Shown here piece by piece: positions 23,303 to 33,190 of a stretch of 64,000 nt of DNA; the stretch's first letter is position 1; each line of letters begins with the position of its first letter. A model generated the notes under the pieces. The model was not told the origin of the DNA and did not search any database. It saw only the letters and a list, made by a program, of their open reading frames with translations. Position numbers and translations under genes: made by a program. Source of the stretch: Adiantum capillus-veneris. Taxonomy: Eukaryota; Streptophyta; Polypodiopsida; Polypodiales; Pteridaceae. The DNA is taken from positions 77,619,935 through 77,683,934 of the forward strand of contig CM043950.1 in NCBI GenBank assembly GCA_014529385.2, read 5' to 3'.

Positions 23303-24574
23303 ATGGATGATGAGGAGTTTCTTTCTTCTTTGTCACCGCAACAGAGACAGTGGTACGTGGAGCTTCATCGCTCTGGCGCATCATCGTGCGTTCCTACTCC
23401 ATCCGCATCTCCCTCTCTTTCGGAGCATTCGGCGCACTCCGAAGCTTCGGTGTCGACGAGACGATCTTCACACTCGTCTAGACACCGACGCTCTAGTGGT
23501 GGCAGTGGCGGTTGTTGTGGGGATTCCGCCGCCGATGCCTCCACACCGCCTCGTGTTCGACGAGGCTCTTTACCCTCCCCTTCTTTGCCCGCCCCCACAC
23601 CAGTCACAGCATCGCCATATACGCCAGGTTTTGCGCGGCTGACTGTTCCTAGCAGCTACACACCTCTACCTACTCCGCCAAGAGCCACCCCACTCAACAC
23701 TCCTCGCTTCAGGGCCAAGACACTGGTGGAGACACCTGACGTCCATACCCCCATCGACACGCCGCTAGAGACCCCTGCCGGGACACCCAGGTTCACGCGT
23801 CACCGGCCAGAGGGCTTGCCTTACTCCGTCGACTTCAGCGGCGGCATCATCATGGATGATGACGGCAAGGAGGTAATCTCGCGCATGCGTGGTCTTTGCT
23901 CTCAGCTGTTTAGAAACTACATACTAAACAAATGGATCAGCGCTTCCAACATGGGATCAGTGCTTCAATGAATACCTGATGAAGATTCGAATGCGCGAAT
24001 ACTGCAAACACAAGCATTCCGAAGTGCAAAAAGCAATCAAGCATGGGTGGAACAGGCCAGATTGGCTGGCCAAAGAAGATTGGAAGAATGCGAAGAAAGC
24101 AGCGCGCGAGAATCCCGACAAGTGGAAGCAACAAAAGGATGCAGCAAGAGCGCGATTAGAGGCAGGGAGCTCGCACCACTTGGGGAGCGGTGGATGGGCA
24201 TCATTTGAGGCCGATTTTGTAAGTGTTTTTGCATTGCTCTTTATGTTCGATAGTTTAGGGTTTATGAGTTTTTTAATTCTAACATAATGAAATCTTTGTA
24301 TGTTTTGAGAGTGGTCGATGACAAGACGTGATCCCACACCGTACGAGTGCGAGTACGCAGGCAGGAAGGGCTTAAACGCCCTGATGGACATTCTCAGTTC
24401 TCGCGGCGGCATGGTTAGTATTAGGGTTTACTCTTTTCTATTTTTTGTATTATTTTATAAATGTCGTTATATGTTTATACTTACTGAAAGCTGTCTTATT
24501 GTCTTTTTTTGCAGAATTCGACAGATATGCCGCTTGGACGCGATGAGACGTCTGACAAGACGACGTCAGTTTAG
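23303..24574 (+). pseudogene. Second CACTA gene, Transposase_24-like (TNPA-type) protein
   Basis: Starts at the ATG at 23303, three bases after a good 3' splice signal (TTAATGCAG), so an upstream exon may exist. The N-terminus is rich in Ser and Pro (residues about 20-180) with TP repeats. It is followed by a basic Trp-rich region (WNRPDWLAKEDWKNAKKAAR, then HHLGSGGWASFEADF) like the plant Transposase_24 family PF03004. Introns are at 24219-24311 and 24414-24514, and the stop at 24572-24574. A frameshift near 23967 coincides with a short imperfect tandem duplication (GGATCAGCGCTTCCAACATG then GGATCAGTGCTTCAATG). Such proteins are thought to bind the subterminal repeats. The function is inferred. 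Confidence 0.65.
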
Positions 24575-24937
24575 CCGTAGCTAGATAGCATTAGTTTAGG
24601 GTTTCTCATAGCTTATGTATCATGAGACGGATTTTATACGTCTTTTTGAACCATGTATATTATTACATTTGTCACCGCAGTTCATTTTGCCAATCAATTC
24701 TTTATGCCTATGATGTTGTACAATTGTCATTATTACATTTGCCAATCAATTCATTTTGCCTATGATGTGTACAATTGTCAATTTTACGCTTGTAAATTTT
24801 ACAAACAATGCGTCTTGTGGGTGACTATTTTGGGTCTATTATCTACCCTTGCACTTTTTTAAAAAAGTGAATCAAGTACAATATGGTTGATGGGTGGCAG
24901 GGCATTCAATGCCCTGTCACCAAAAAAAAATTCTCTC
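24575..24937. other. 3' untranslated region of the second CACTA gene
   Basis: AT-rich, with two diverged copies of ATTACATTTGCCAATCAATTC (around 24662 and 24730). No coding frame is seen. Confidence 0.4.
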
Positions 24938-25131
24938 GGGCGTCGCTATAACCGTCGCTATTTATGGCTCTCTAGTGTCGCTATGAGTGTCGCTATAGAC
25001 TTCTGTGTAAACGTTGCTATAACCGTCGCTATGAGCATCGCTATGAGCGCCTCTATATAGCGACGCTATTAGCGACGGTTTTAGCGCCGTCAGGGGTTAT
25101 AAAAACCCAATGTATTTCCATCGCTAAGAGC
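24938..25131. repeat. CACTA right subterminal repeat array
   Basis: Many copies of GTCGCTAT with variable spacers (CGTCGCTATAACCGTCGC, GCTATGAGTGTCGCTAT, TAGCGACGCTATTAGCGACG), matching the motif of the left subterminal region. It ends at ATCGCTAAGAGC, probably within about 20 bases of the true terminus. Confidence 0.75.
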
Positions 25132-25291
25132 TGTTGGAGCTATATATGGCTCACTCTACTCAACTTGGTCTCACCTATATATTTGTATCTTGTCCTCAAT
25201 ATGAATCAGTCTTTGGGAGCGTATATGGTGTGTCTCTTGTCTTGTCTCTCTCTCTTTCTCTCTACATCTCAACAATCTCTACATCTCAACA
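25132..25291 (+). repeat. Short LTR followed by an initiator tRNA-Met primer site
   Basis: Begins TGTTGGAGCTATATATGG (with a TATA context) and ends CATCTCAACA. TGGTATCAG at 25292-25300 directly follows, the expected primer-binding site. Just downstream an open start reading MLIINGSKLDI resembles the first residues of copia-type Gag proteins but stops at once. No second LTR is in the window, so the element is truncated. Confidence 0.5.
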
Positions 25292-25300
25292 TGGTATCAG

Positions 25301-26270
25301 TTCGTCAAACCAAGAGATGTTAATTATAAATGGCTCCAAATTAGATATATAAAATATGCTATTGGGCATTTAGAAGATTGGTCCAAAAGGCCATGTAGTG
25401 CATTAGCCTCAAGGTGAATCATTACTCACCGCACAAAAACCAATGCTATATTAGAAGTCAATGGGATTTCCACTTCAAACAGTTGATTTAACATCCACCA
25501 CCATAAATGCCACAAGGTATCCATGTCAGTAGTCACATCAATATCAAGAAATGAGGCCCGCATTAAACTCTTTCATCTTCCATCATTATGTTGCTAGTGC
25601 TAGCAATTAAGTGTGCTATTCTGCCATATTCTTCTACATTTCCTTGTGCAATCACACTACACTATTCATTCTCCACATACCTATAGCCTATGCTATCATC
25701 TTGCTCATCCCTTGCACGTTCCTCCCACTTTATCCACCCAACATACTCACCTCATGCCATGGCTACAAAGAAACCCCACCATCACAGCTAAAATTATCTC
25801 TCTCCTTGCTCTTATTGATGATGAAGAAGGTTAGTATTTTATCCAAGCCAATCTTAAAAAACTCTACAAAGATCTAAAAAAACCTATGAATGGATGCATT
25901 GCAATCATTATGACGTGAATGGGGTATAGGAGGGTCTCTTTATGTTGTAGTTTAAGCAAATGCTTAAGGCTTAAGTTAGCTTTGATAAATCTTAAAAGAG
26001 TGAGGAGAAAAGCTTATGTTGGCCTTATAAAAAAGAATTTTCTATATTTTGGCTTTTAAAATAGGCAATTTTTACCAAAACGAGAGGCGGATAACTTAAT
26101 ATAAAATATATGTTTTAGCATTTCAAATTGTCTTTTTCTTACCCTCTCCTATATCTCTTACATTGAAACTAGTCTCTCTCAATATTATTAAAGGAGGACT
26201 TTTCAACCCTCCACACTCCAAACTAGTAGAATTTTCACATTCTCTCTCTACACTGTCTCTTTGAAATGTG
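25301..26270. other. Unassigned AT-rich sequence
   Basis: No recognisable coding frame, LTR or repeat beyond scattered short tracts. It may be the decayed interior of the element that starts at 25132. Confidence 0.3.
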
Positions 26271-26280
26271 AGCTAGCATG

Positions 26281-26500
26281 CCTGTGTGCACGCACTCACA
26301 CACATGCATGCACGCACGTGCACGCGCACACGCACACACACACACACATTCTCTCTTTCTGTCTCATATCAAAGTCACTTCTCTCTCCCAATCATTGGAC
26401 ATTCTTTGCTGGTTAGATCTGACAAAAAATGGAGATCTTCTAAAGTTGCATATCTACTCACTCTCTCTTCTTTTATTGTTTCTCTCTCTCTTTCCCTCCT

Positions 26501-26560
<60 letters not shown>
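26281..26560. repeat. Alternating purine-pyrimidine tract and long (CT)n microsatellite
   Basis: 26297-26349 alternates pyrimidine and purine without a break for 53 bases (CA, TG and CG steps). About 150 bases further on, (CT)n runs from about 26503 to 26556. The frames over these tracts are repeat artefacts. Confidence 0.85.
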
Positions 26561-26561
<1 letters not shown>

Positions 26562-26849
26562 GTATGCTTCTCCATCTCCACCTCAAGTTGGGAGTCTCTA
26601 CACTCCTATGTGCAGTAGCCCTTCTCTACCTAGCACAACCTTGCAAAGCCATTTGAATTCAAAGGAGTCTACTCAGCATTCCCTTCCTTTATTTCCTCCA
26701 CAATATCATCCAGATGTGCTATCTCTAAGTTATCTCTAGTTCTTCCCTCCATAGCCAACATCCTTTGGTTGTAGCTACTGCATTGTGAATCACCATGACA
26801 CCTTGTCTCTCTAATTTGCTTGATCAATCTCAATCTAAATGTCATTCAA

Positions 26850-28572
26850 TCCACTTCCATTTCATGACATTACTAACATGTCAAAGAGATATTGTATTGA
26901 TGTTGATTTGAAACAAGAATATGCAATCGTGCGAGTTGACATATTCAATTCCAATGTTGTAGATCGAATACGGAGCATTAATTAAGTGCAAAGCAATCAA
27001 TTTACTCAAGCAATCCTATAACCAATGCATCACCACATTTCAAAATATCATTGAGGTATTGTGGTTTCTGGATGATGGAAAAGAAGGCCAATTTGGCTAT
27101 TGCAGGCCAATGCATCACCACATGTCAAAGCGATATTGTCTTAATGTTGATTTGAAACAAGAATATGCAATCGTGCGAGTTGGCATATTCAATTCCAATG
27201 TTGTAGATCGAATACGGAGCATTAAGTGCAAAGCAATCAATTTACTCAAGCAATCCTCTAGCCAATGCATCACGACATTTCAAAATATCACTGAGATATT
27301 GTGGTTTTTGGATGATGGAAAAGAAGGCCAATTTGGCTATTGCAAGAGATTGTATTCAATGTTCTTCGATGAAATGGAAGCAAGCAAGCAACTCTTTGCT
27401 GCACACTCCTTTTAGTGAGAAAACTATTTCAAGGACATTCAACAAATCCAAGAGGAATCCAATAAGAAGTGAAATACGCTCAATAAAGAAATGGTGAAGC
27501 TCACAAAAAAATTAAGCCAGCAAAAGGAACAGCAAGAGTGGTAGCTGGGTAACTATGTTCAACTGTAGCACATTGCATGTAATATACAAAATCGAACCGA
27601 TCATCTCACACACGTTCCCCTCGGCTTACACATTCTCAAACACAAATTACAAGTGATGTTAGTGTTGTCTTCATGTGATGGATCATGAAGAAAACATATC
27701 TAGCAAACCGAGTATAGGCCATGTTGCACACTTTTGACTTGTATTCTAAAAATTTTGCACGCTATTGATATGCTATATTTCACCCCGGAGTCATTTGGCA
27801 TGCATGATGATGGGACTTGGTCTTGATGCTCAAGAAATAGGACGTACACTAGTGCAATACATTGTCAAGCCAAACGACCTTGTAGAGTTATTGGATGACC
27901 CATCCAATGCTAGCGTTGCCAAAGTTATACACCACAAGTATTTTTTTGAATTGTAGAACATTGTGTTGTCTCAAGAAATGATGGAGGTATGTAGTTGTGA
28001 GAATAAATTTCAAAGCATACAAAGCCTTGTATAGAGAATTCATGCTAGAACATAGTGCAAAGAGACTATTGAGATTGCTATCAACACCTTACATTTTGAG
28101 TTTTGCAAATATATGTGCCAATATTGACGTTGTCAAGTTATTAGGTGGTTTTTAATGTGTGGATGATGACATGCCCATGGAAGACAACAAATCCTTTTTC
28201 TACAACAAGCTCAATAATGTGTATGTTATCTTGTTGAAGCTTCAGGAGTCAATGATCAACTTTTATGGATTCACACAGAAAGAGTGTAACGATAAACTCA
28301 TCTTTATTGAGTACCACGCTATGAAAGGTCAACGTCACAAAAGAGTAATCATTATATTGATAAACATGGACTTGGTGGGTGTGAATGTTGAGTTAAATTC
28401 CAATGAGAAGAGAAAGATGCGTTTTGAGGTGGGCCAATTGCAGAAGAATATTTGGTGGCTCGAAGCTTGAGTCACATCTCTCGTTTGAGACACATGATTG
28501 CTTCACGTGGTATTTCAATCACACTCCAATTGCTAACGTTATTTGGCAACAACAAAACAAACAAAGATTACT
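26850..28572 (+). pseudogene. Unrecognised coding remnants with an internal duplication
   Basis: Several plus-strand pieces look protein-like: 27059-27415 (DLKQEYAIVRVGIFNSN.., ILWFLDDGKEGQFGYC), 27765-27956 (MMGLGLDAQEIGRTLVQYIV, ELLDDPSNASVAKVI) and 28159-28470. They are separated by stops. I do not recognise the family and see no catalytic motif. It could be an old host gene fragment or an unknown element protein. The left part is duplicated (see 26881-27346). The right edge is the insertion site of the 18.3 kb family A element. Confidence 0.4.
26881..27346 (+). repeat. Direct duplication, 244-bp spacing
   Basis: TCAAAGAGATATTGTATTG (26881) and TCAAAGCGATATTGTCTTA (27125) begin two copies of about 223 bp that each end AATTTGGCTATTGCA. 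A 20-base linker GGCCAATGCATCACCACATG separates them. Copy 1 has an extra ATTA (ATTAATTAAGTGC versus ATTAAGTGC), which breaks its frame, while copy 2 stays open. Confidence 0.85.
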
Positions 28573-29263
28573 CATTTTTTTATAAAATCTAATATCTTAC
28601 CAGCCCAAATGATTTCCTCCTATTATACTGATCATTTAATGTGGGAGAATAGCAAGGAACAAGGGTTAGCATATAGACATGTTCTTACAGGTCTATCTCA
28701 ACACGGGGCCAGTGGGTAAAGGGGTCCAAATGAGAGATGATCTGTCAAAGAGCAATGCCAGCTAATGGGGCTTAAAAGACCTTAGGGTTAGCTTCATTAA
28801 AAAGACCTCCAAATGCTTGTGTAAAAGTACTTAGACCTGAAGTTAAGCTAGGCCATTGCTTGAGGTGCTTGATGATTGAAGTACATGAGATGCTTGACAA
28901 CTAAGGTGTAACTTAAGCTAGGCATGTGCTTGAAGGTAAAAGTCAATCCCTACAAGGAGGGGGCGAGCCCTTGAGGCTAGGGGGATGGTAGAGAGAGAGG
29001 CCATGCTTTTTTCTATTTGCATTCATGATGGCTAAGGTGCTTGAGGTGATTAAGCAACTAGGGGGCCAAGGTGCTTAGGGGTAGAAATTCAATACCTATG
29101 CCTACAAAGAAGGGGGAAAGCCCTACAAGGAGGGGATATGCATGAATGACTTTTTTCCTCACCCAAGGGACACCCCTTGCTCAAAGATGCATATTGGACA
29201 CATGTCAAGTCCCTAGCTAGGTTGCTCCCATAATGTGCCTAAAGCTTACTGGTTGACACTTAA

Positions 29264-31924
29264 CACTAGAATGGTAACCTAACAAGACATAAAAGTTTCC
29301 TTTCAGGGTTTTGGAAAAAAATACCAAAACCATAGTAGATCCACTCATTTTGAAAAATCCTTTCATGAGCTTATAGTTCAATAACTACTACATATGGAAA
29401 AAATGAGAAACTTGTAATTTTTCTCATCCCTTGGTCACTACAAGCCTCCAAAGTTGATGGACCATTGCATTTTGCCCAGACACCAATTTCTTACGGTTGA
29501 TTGCATATAAATAAGAGTGGAGATTTTTGTAGGACATGAGATAAAATGCCCTGTTAACTTCAATGGGTTGGTGACCAACACATATGATTGCTTTTACCTC
29601 ACTTTTTTTTTGGGCAAAAAAAATAGGTACCAAAAAGTAGCATTTTTGTCATTCTGCGGACCTATCATCAAAGTTTCTATAGTCACGCTCAATACAGATA
29701 CTATATACATGTTTTCTTAGTTCCCTTTGGGGCTTTGGATTCAAAAGGAGCCATGGACCATGTCAAAAGGATAATGGATCTCTTACAATTGGAACCTTGG
29801 GGGCAATGATAAAGTGCTAAATACAACAAACATGAAAAAATTGGGTTTAGCATTATGACCTCTAGAAACCCATGGAAACTACTCAATATCTCGCCAAGTT
29901 TGTAGTCTATGATTAGATATGGTAACTACCTACAAAATACACACAACTGGCCTAAGAAACTAGCAATATTGAGAAAGTTATACTTGCTACTCTAAAATGT
30001 ATCGTATTCTTCAGCAATCAAAAAACTCAACCATCATCATATACTATGCTATATAGCATATTAGGTCCCCCAAAACTCAAGGAAGATTAGCTTTATGTTA
30101 TACATTACACTTACACGATCAAAATTGAATTTGGATATCAAGAAAGCCACCAAAAAAATCATAAAAGTGCTAATTTTGGCCAAAAAACAGGATTATGCAA
30201 TTCTTGTAAATTGGTCATAACTTTCAATTTTAACACTTAGCTCTCCCTACAAGCATCAAAACATGTTGATAACTATGAAGGCATAACCTCTAGCCATCTA
30301 AACCTCACAAACATGAAGTTTAGAGTGGCATAGTTGCCAAAAATTGAAAAAAAAAAAAAAAACAGGACCCGTTTTCTCACACAGTTTAGGTTCAAAAATG
30401 TTGTGCAAGAGTAAGGTTAACAATAGGTTGGTAACCTAACAGGACATAAAAGTGTCCTTTCAGGGTTTTGAAGAAAACCTCCAAAACCATAGTAGATCCA
30501 CTCATTTTGTAAAATCCTTTCATGAGGTTATAGTTCAAGGCCTACTACACATGGAAAAAATAAGAAACTTGTAAAATTTCTCATCTTTTGGTCACACGAA
30601 GCCTCCAAAGTTGATGGACCAGTACATTTTCATCAAAACAGTCATTTCTTACGTTTTGTTGCATAAAAATAAGATTAGGGATTTTTATAGAACTTGAGAT
30701 AAATTCCCTAGTTAACTTCAATGGGTTGGTGATCAGAACATATGATTGCTTCTCACTCACTATTTTTTGTTTTGCCAAAAGAAATAGGTACAAAAAAGTT
30801 GAATTTTTATCATTCTGCAAACCTATCATCAAAGTGTCTATGGCCACGCTCAGTACAAATAATATATGCATGTTTTCTTAGTTCCCTATTGTCCTTTAGG
30901 TTCCTAAGGAGCCATGGAGCATCTCAAAAGAATAATACATCTCCTACCAAGGGGAATATTGGGGACAAAGATGAAGTACTAAATACAACAAACATGAAAA
31001 AACCCGGTTGAACATTATGAGTTGTAGAATCCCATAGAAACTATTCAATATCTAGCCAAATTTGATCCTTATGACTAGATATGGTTACTACCTACAAAAT
31101 GCATGTAGTTGTCACAAGAAACTAACAATATTGAAAAAGCTATACTTGATATACTAGAATGTTTCGTTTTCTTCTAGAATTGAAAAAATCAACCATCGTT
31201 GTCTACTATGCAAAATAGGGTATTAGGTGCCCCAAAACTCAAGGAATATTAACTTCATATTACAATATGCGACATAGAAAATCAAAACTGCATTTGGATA
31301 TCTTGAAAGCCTCCAAAAAAATCATAGAAGAGCTAAAATTGGGTAAAAAACAGGATTTGATATTTTTTGTAATTTGGTCATAACTTAAAACTTTAACATT
31401 TATTTCTCCTTAGAAGCATTAGAACATGTTGAGGACTACTCAAGATAGTTCTCTAGCATTATAGACCTCACAAACATGAATTCTAGAGTGGTATAGTTGC
31501 AAAAAGTTAAAAAAAGTAAAAAATAAGACCCGTTTTTTCACACAGTTTAGGTTGTGAAATGTTGTGCAAGGACAAGGTTAAAGATGGAATCGATATTCCA
31601 AAAAAATGTCGAGTTTTTTTCATTTCATGAGACAACTTTCTAGACAGATAGCACCTCAAAATTCATTTTGAAACTCTTGACACAATTCAAGGAAAATGGT
31701 CACTTAACAGGACATAAAAATGTCCCATTACCAACCTAGTGTTAATGGTGAGATCGATACTCAAAAAAAAAAGCTATGTTTTTTTCATCTCATAAGGAAA
31801 CTTTGTGGATATATAGCACCTAGAAATTCATTTTCATACTCTTCAAATAATTCAAGCAAAATGGTTACTTAACAGGACACAAAAGTGTCCAAGGATATAA
31901 AAGTGTCTTGTTACCATTCTAGTG
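29264..31924. mobile_element. Diverged TTAA-flanked DNA element, copy 4, hosting copy 3
   Basis: Ends CACTAGAATGGTAA and its reverse complement, flanked by TTAA at 29260-29263 and 31925-31928. About 1336 bp after removal of the nested copy. Similar to the other copies along its length but clearly diverged, so it is an older subfamily. The matching place in the 3' LTR (45909-45912) has a single TTAA and no insert. Confidence 0.85.
30421..31741. mobile_element. TTAA-flanked DNA element, copy 3, nested in copy 4
   Basis: 1321 bp, flanked by TTAA at 30417-30420 and 31742-31745. The left terminus is CAATAGGTTGGTAA (one base changed from CACTAGG) and the right is TTACCAACCTAGTG. Same subfamily and orientation as copy 1. 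It carries the same 96-codon minus-strand frame (30581-30871). It entered an internal TTAA of the older relative. Confidence 0.85.
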
Positions 31925-31978
31925 TTAAAGAGGTCCAATGATAAATGAATTAATTATACTAATTATTTAAGAATTTAT

Positions 31979-32018
<40 letters not shown>

Positions 32019-32096
32019 GAGGAAAGGAGGGACTACCTCTATTGCTAAGTAGTGAACAAGCTTGTGATTGCCTAGGCTTGGGAAGGCCAATGAGCG

Positions 32097-32128
<32 letters not shown>

Positions 32129-32823
32129 CTATCAAATTGTGTAAAGTGCAAAGTGCAAGAGCTCCATATCCTTCTCCACGCTAGTAGAGAATTTGAGAGC
32201 CTACACCAACACGCGTGGCTATGGAATGCAAATCCAACCAAGATCTATGTTTCAATGCTTAATCTTGCCATCTTCTCCATCTTCATTAATATGATATTAT
32301 GTATTCTAGCAAGAAGAGTGATGATAAGTGAGGAACTATTTCTTTCTCCTATGAATGTTCTTCTTTCTCTTCCCTACCCCCATTCCTCGCTATCTCTCTC
32401 CACCTTTGAGGGTGTTTGAGGCCTTGGGACTGAGGCTGGGGATAGTTAATGCTTTTTACAAAGTCTATGTTATGTTCGTGATGCATGAAGCTTTCCATCT
32501 TCATTGCAACACCTAGGTCACAAGGAACACAAATGTTGTATTGTACCAAGTCTCTCTTGATGGGATAATCTATAATACAAAAGCCTATTCGAGGGGGGGA
32601 CCGGATCCACATAAATCCGGTCCTCAATTGTTGTCAAGTTCTCTAAATTCTCTCTCTCTCTCTTGCAAAAGTATTGTTCATGCCAAGTTAACTAAGTACT
32701 ATGATTATGTTGCTACCATCAATTAAGTTCAACCTCTATGTTCTCAAAGTAGTCTCACAAAAATTCTCTCTCTAATTCTCTTAATTCTGCTATTCTCAAA
32801 GTACATAGGCATTTCCATTACAT

Positions 32824-32835
32824 TGGTATCAAAGC
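32824..32835 (+). promoter_or_regulatory. Primer-binding site of the family A element
   Basis: TGGTATCAAAGC begins two bases after the LTR end. It differs by one base from the TGGTATCAGAGC that pairs with the 3' end of initiator tRNA-Met in plants. Confidence 0.75.
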
Positions 32836-33190
32836 TATTGGTTTCTCTTTTCTTTCTTAAGAAGAGAGGTTCCTAAGTTGTCTATGAAATTTTGGGCCTA
32901 TCTATTGCAAAAGGGTAAGTAGGACATGGATCTATTATCTTGTCTTAGAAGGACTTAGTTTGAGGTACACCATTGGGAACTATAGTCTTAATAATGGAGG
33001 CTCTCGGGGCTTGCCTTTGGCTTTACCATTATTGAGATACGAGCAAGCTCAACAGGAACCATAATCAACCACGTAATTTTAGAACCTCTCCATTAGTCTT
33101 TGCAATCAATAGTGTCTAAACCATGGGTATGGCTGCTTCAGAATATATTTGCAAAGGTAAGGAAGAGCACAAAGTAATCTATATGTAAGC
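32836..33190. other. Family A leader between primer site and gag
   Basis: About 350 bases with no long frame, as expected for an LTR-element leader (packaging and dimerisation region by analogy). No motif is recognised. Confidence 0.4.

Larger units (their letters stand above)
14522..25131 (+). mobile_element. CACTA (En/Spm-like) DNA transposon, right terminus missing
   Basis: The left end reads CACTACAAGA, the classic plant CACTA terminus, after GGGGAT. Subterminal regions on both sides are full of GCGACGCT/AGCGTCGC motifs (14545-14650 and 24945-25085), the usual binding-site arrays of this superfamily. Inside are a TNP2-like transposase gene (16596-23030) and a Transposase_24-like gene (23303-24574), both on the plus strand. 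The element was about 7.9 kb before a 2.7 kb LTR element entered the transposase gene. The right inverted terminus is not found: the sequence stops at ATCGCTAAGAGC (25131), where an LTR starts. The 3-bp target duplication therefore cannot be checked. Confidence 0.85.
28578..32822 (+). repeat. 5' LTR of the family A element (about 1.58 kb plus insertions)
   Basis: Pairs with 45229-46861. The first bases are mutated (TTTTATAAAATC versus TGTCATAAAATC). It ends ATTTCCATTACA directly before the primer site. It includes a (CT)n run at 31982-32016 and a (CA)n run at 32097-32123 that are much shorter in the 3' LTR. DNA elements occupy 29264-31924. Confidence 0.85.

Noticed and set aside
23365-23607. 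Minus-strand frames opposite the CACTA genes (also 16656-16916, 17720-17932)
   Set aside because: They are shadows of the plus-strand exons, which carry the recognisable domains and splice sites.
25120-25140. AAGAGCTGTTGGAG as the degenerate right end of the CACTA element
   Set aside because: TGTTGGAGC is better explained as an LTR start, because a matching LTR end and primer site follow 160 bases later.
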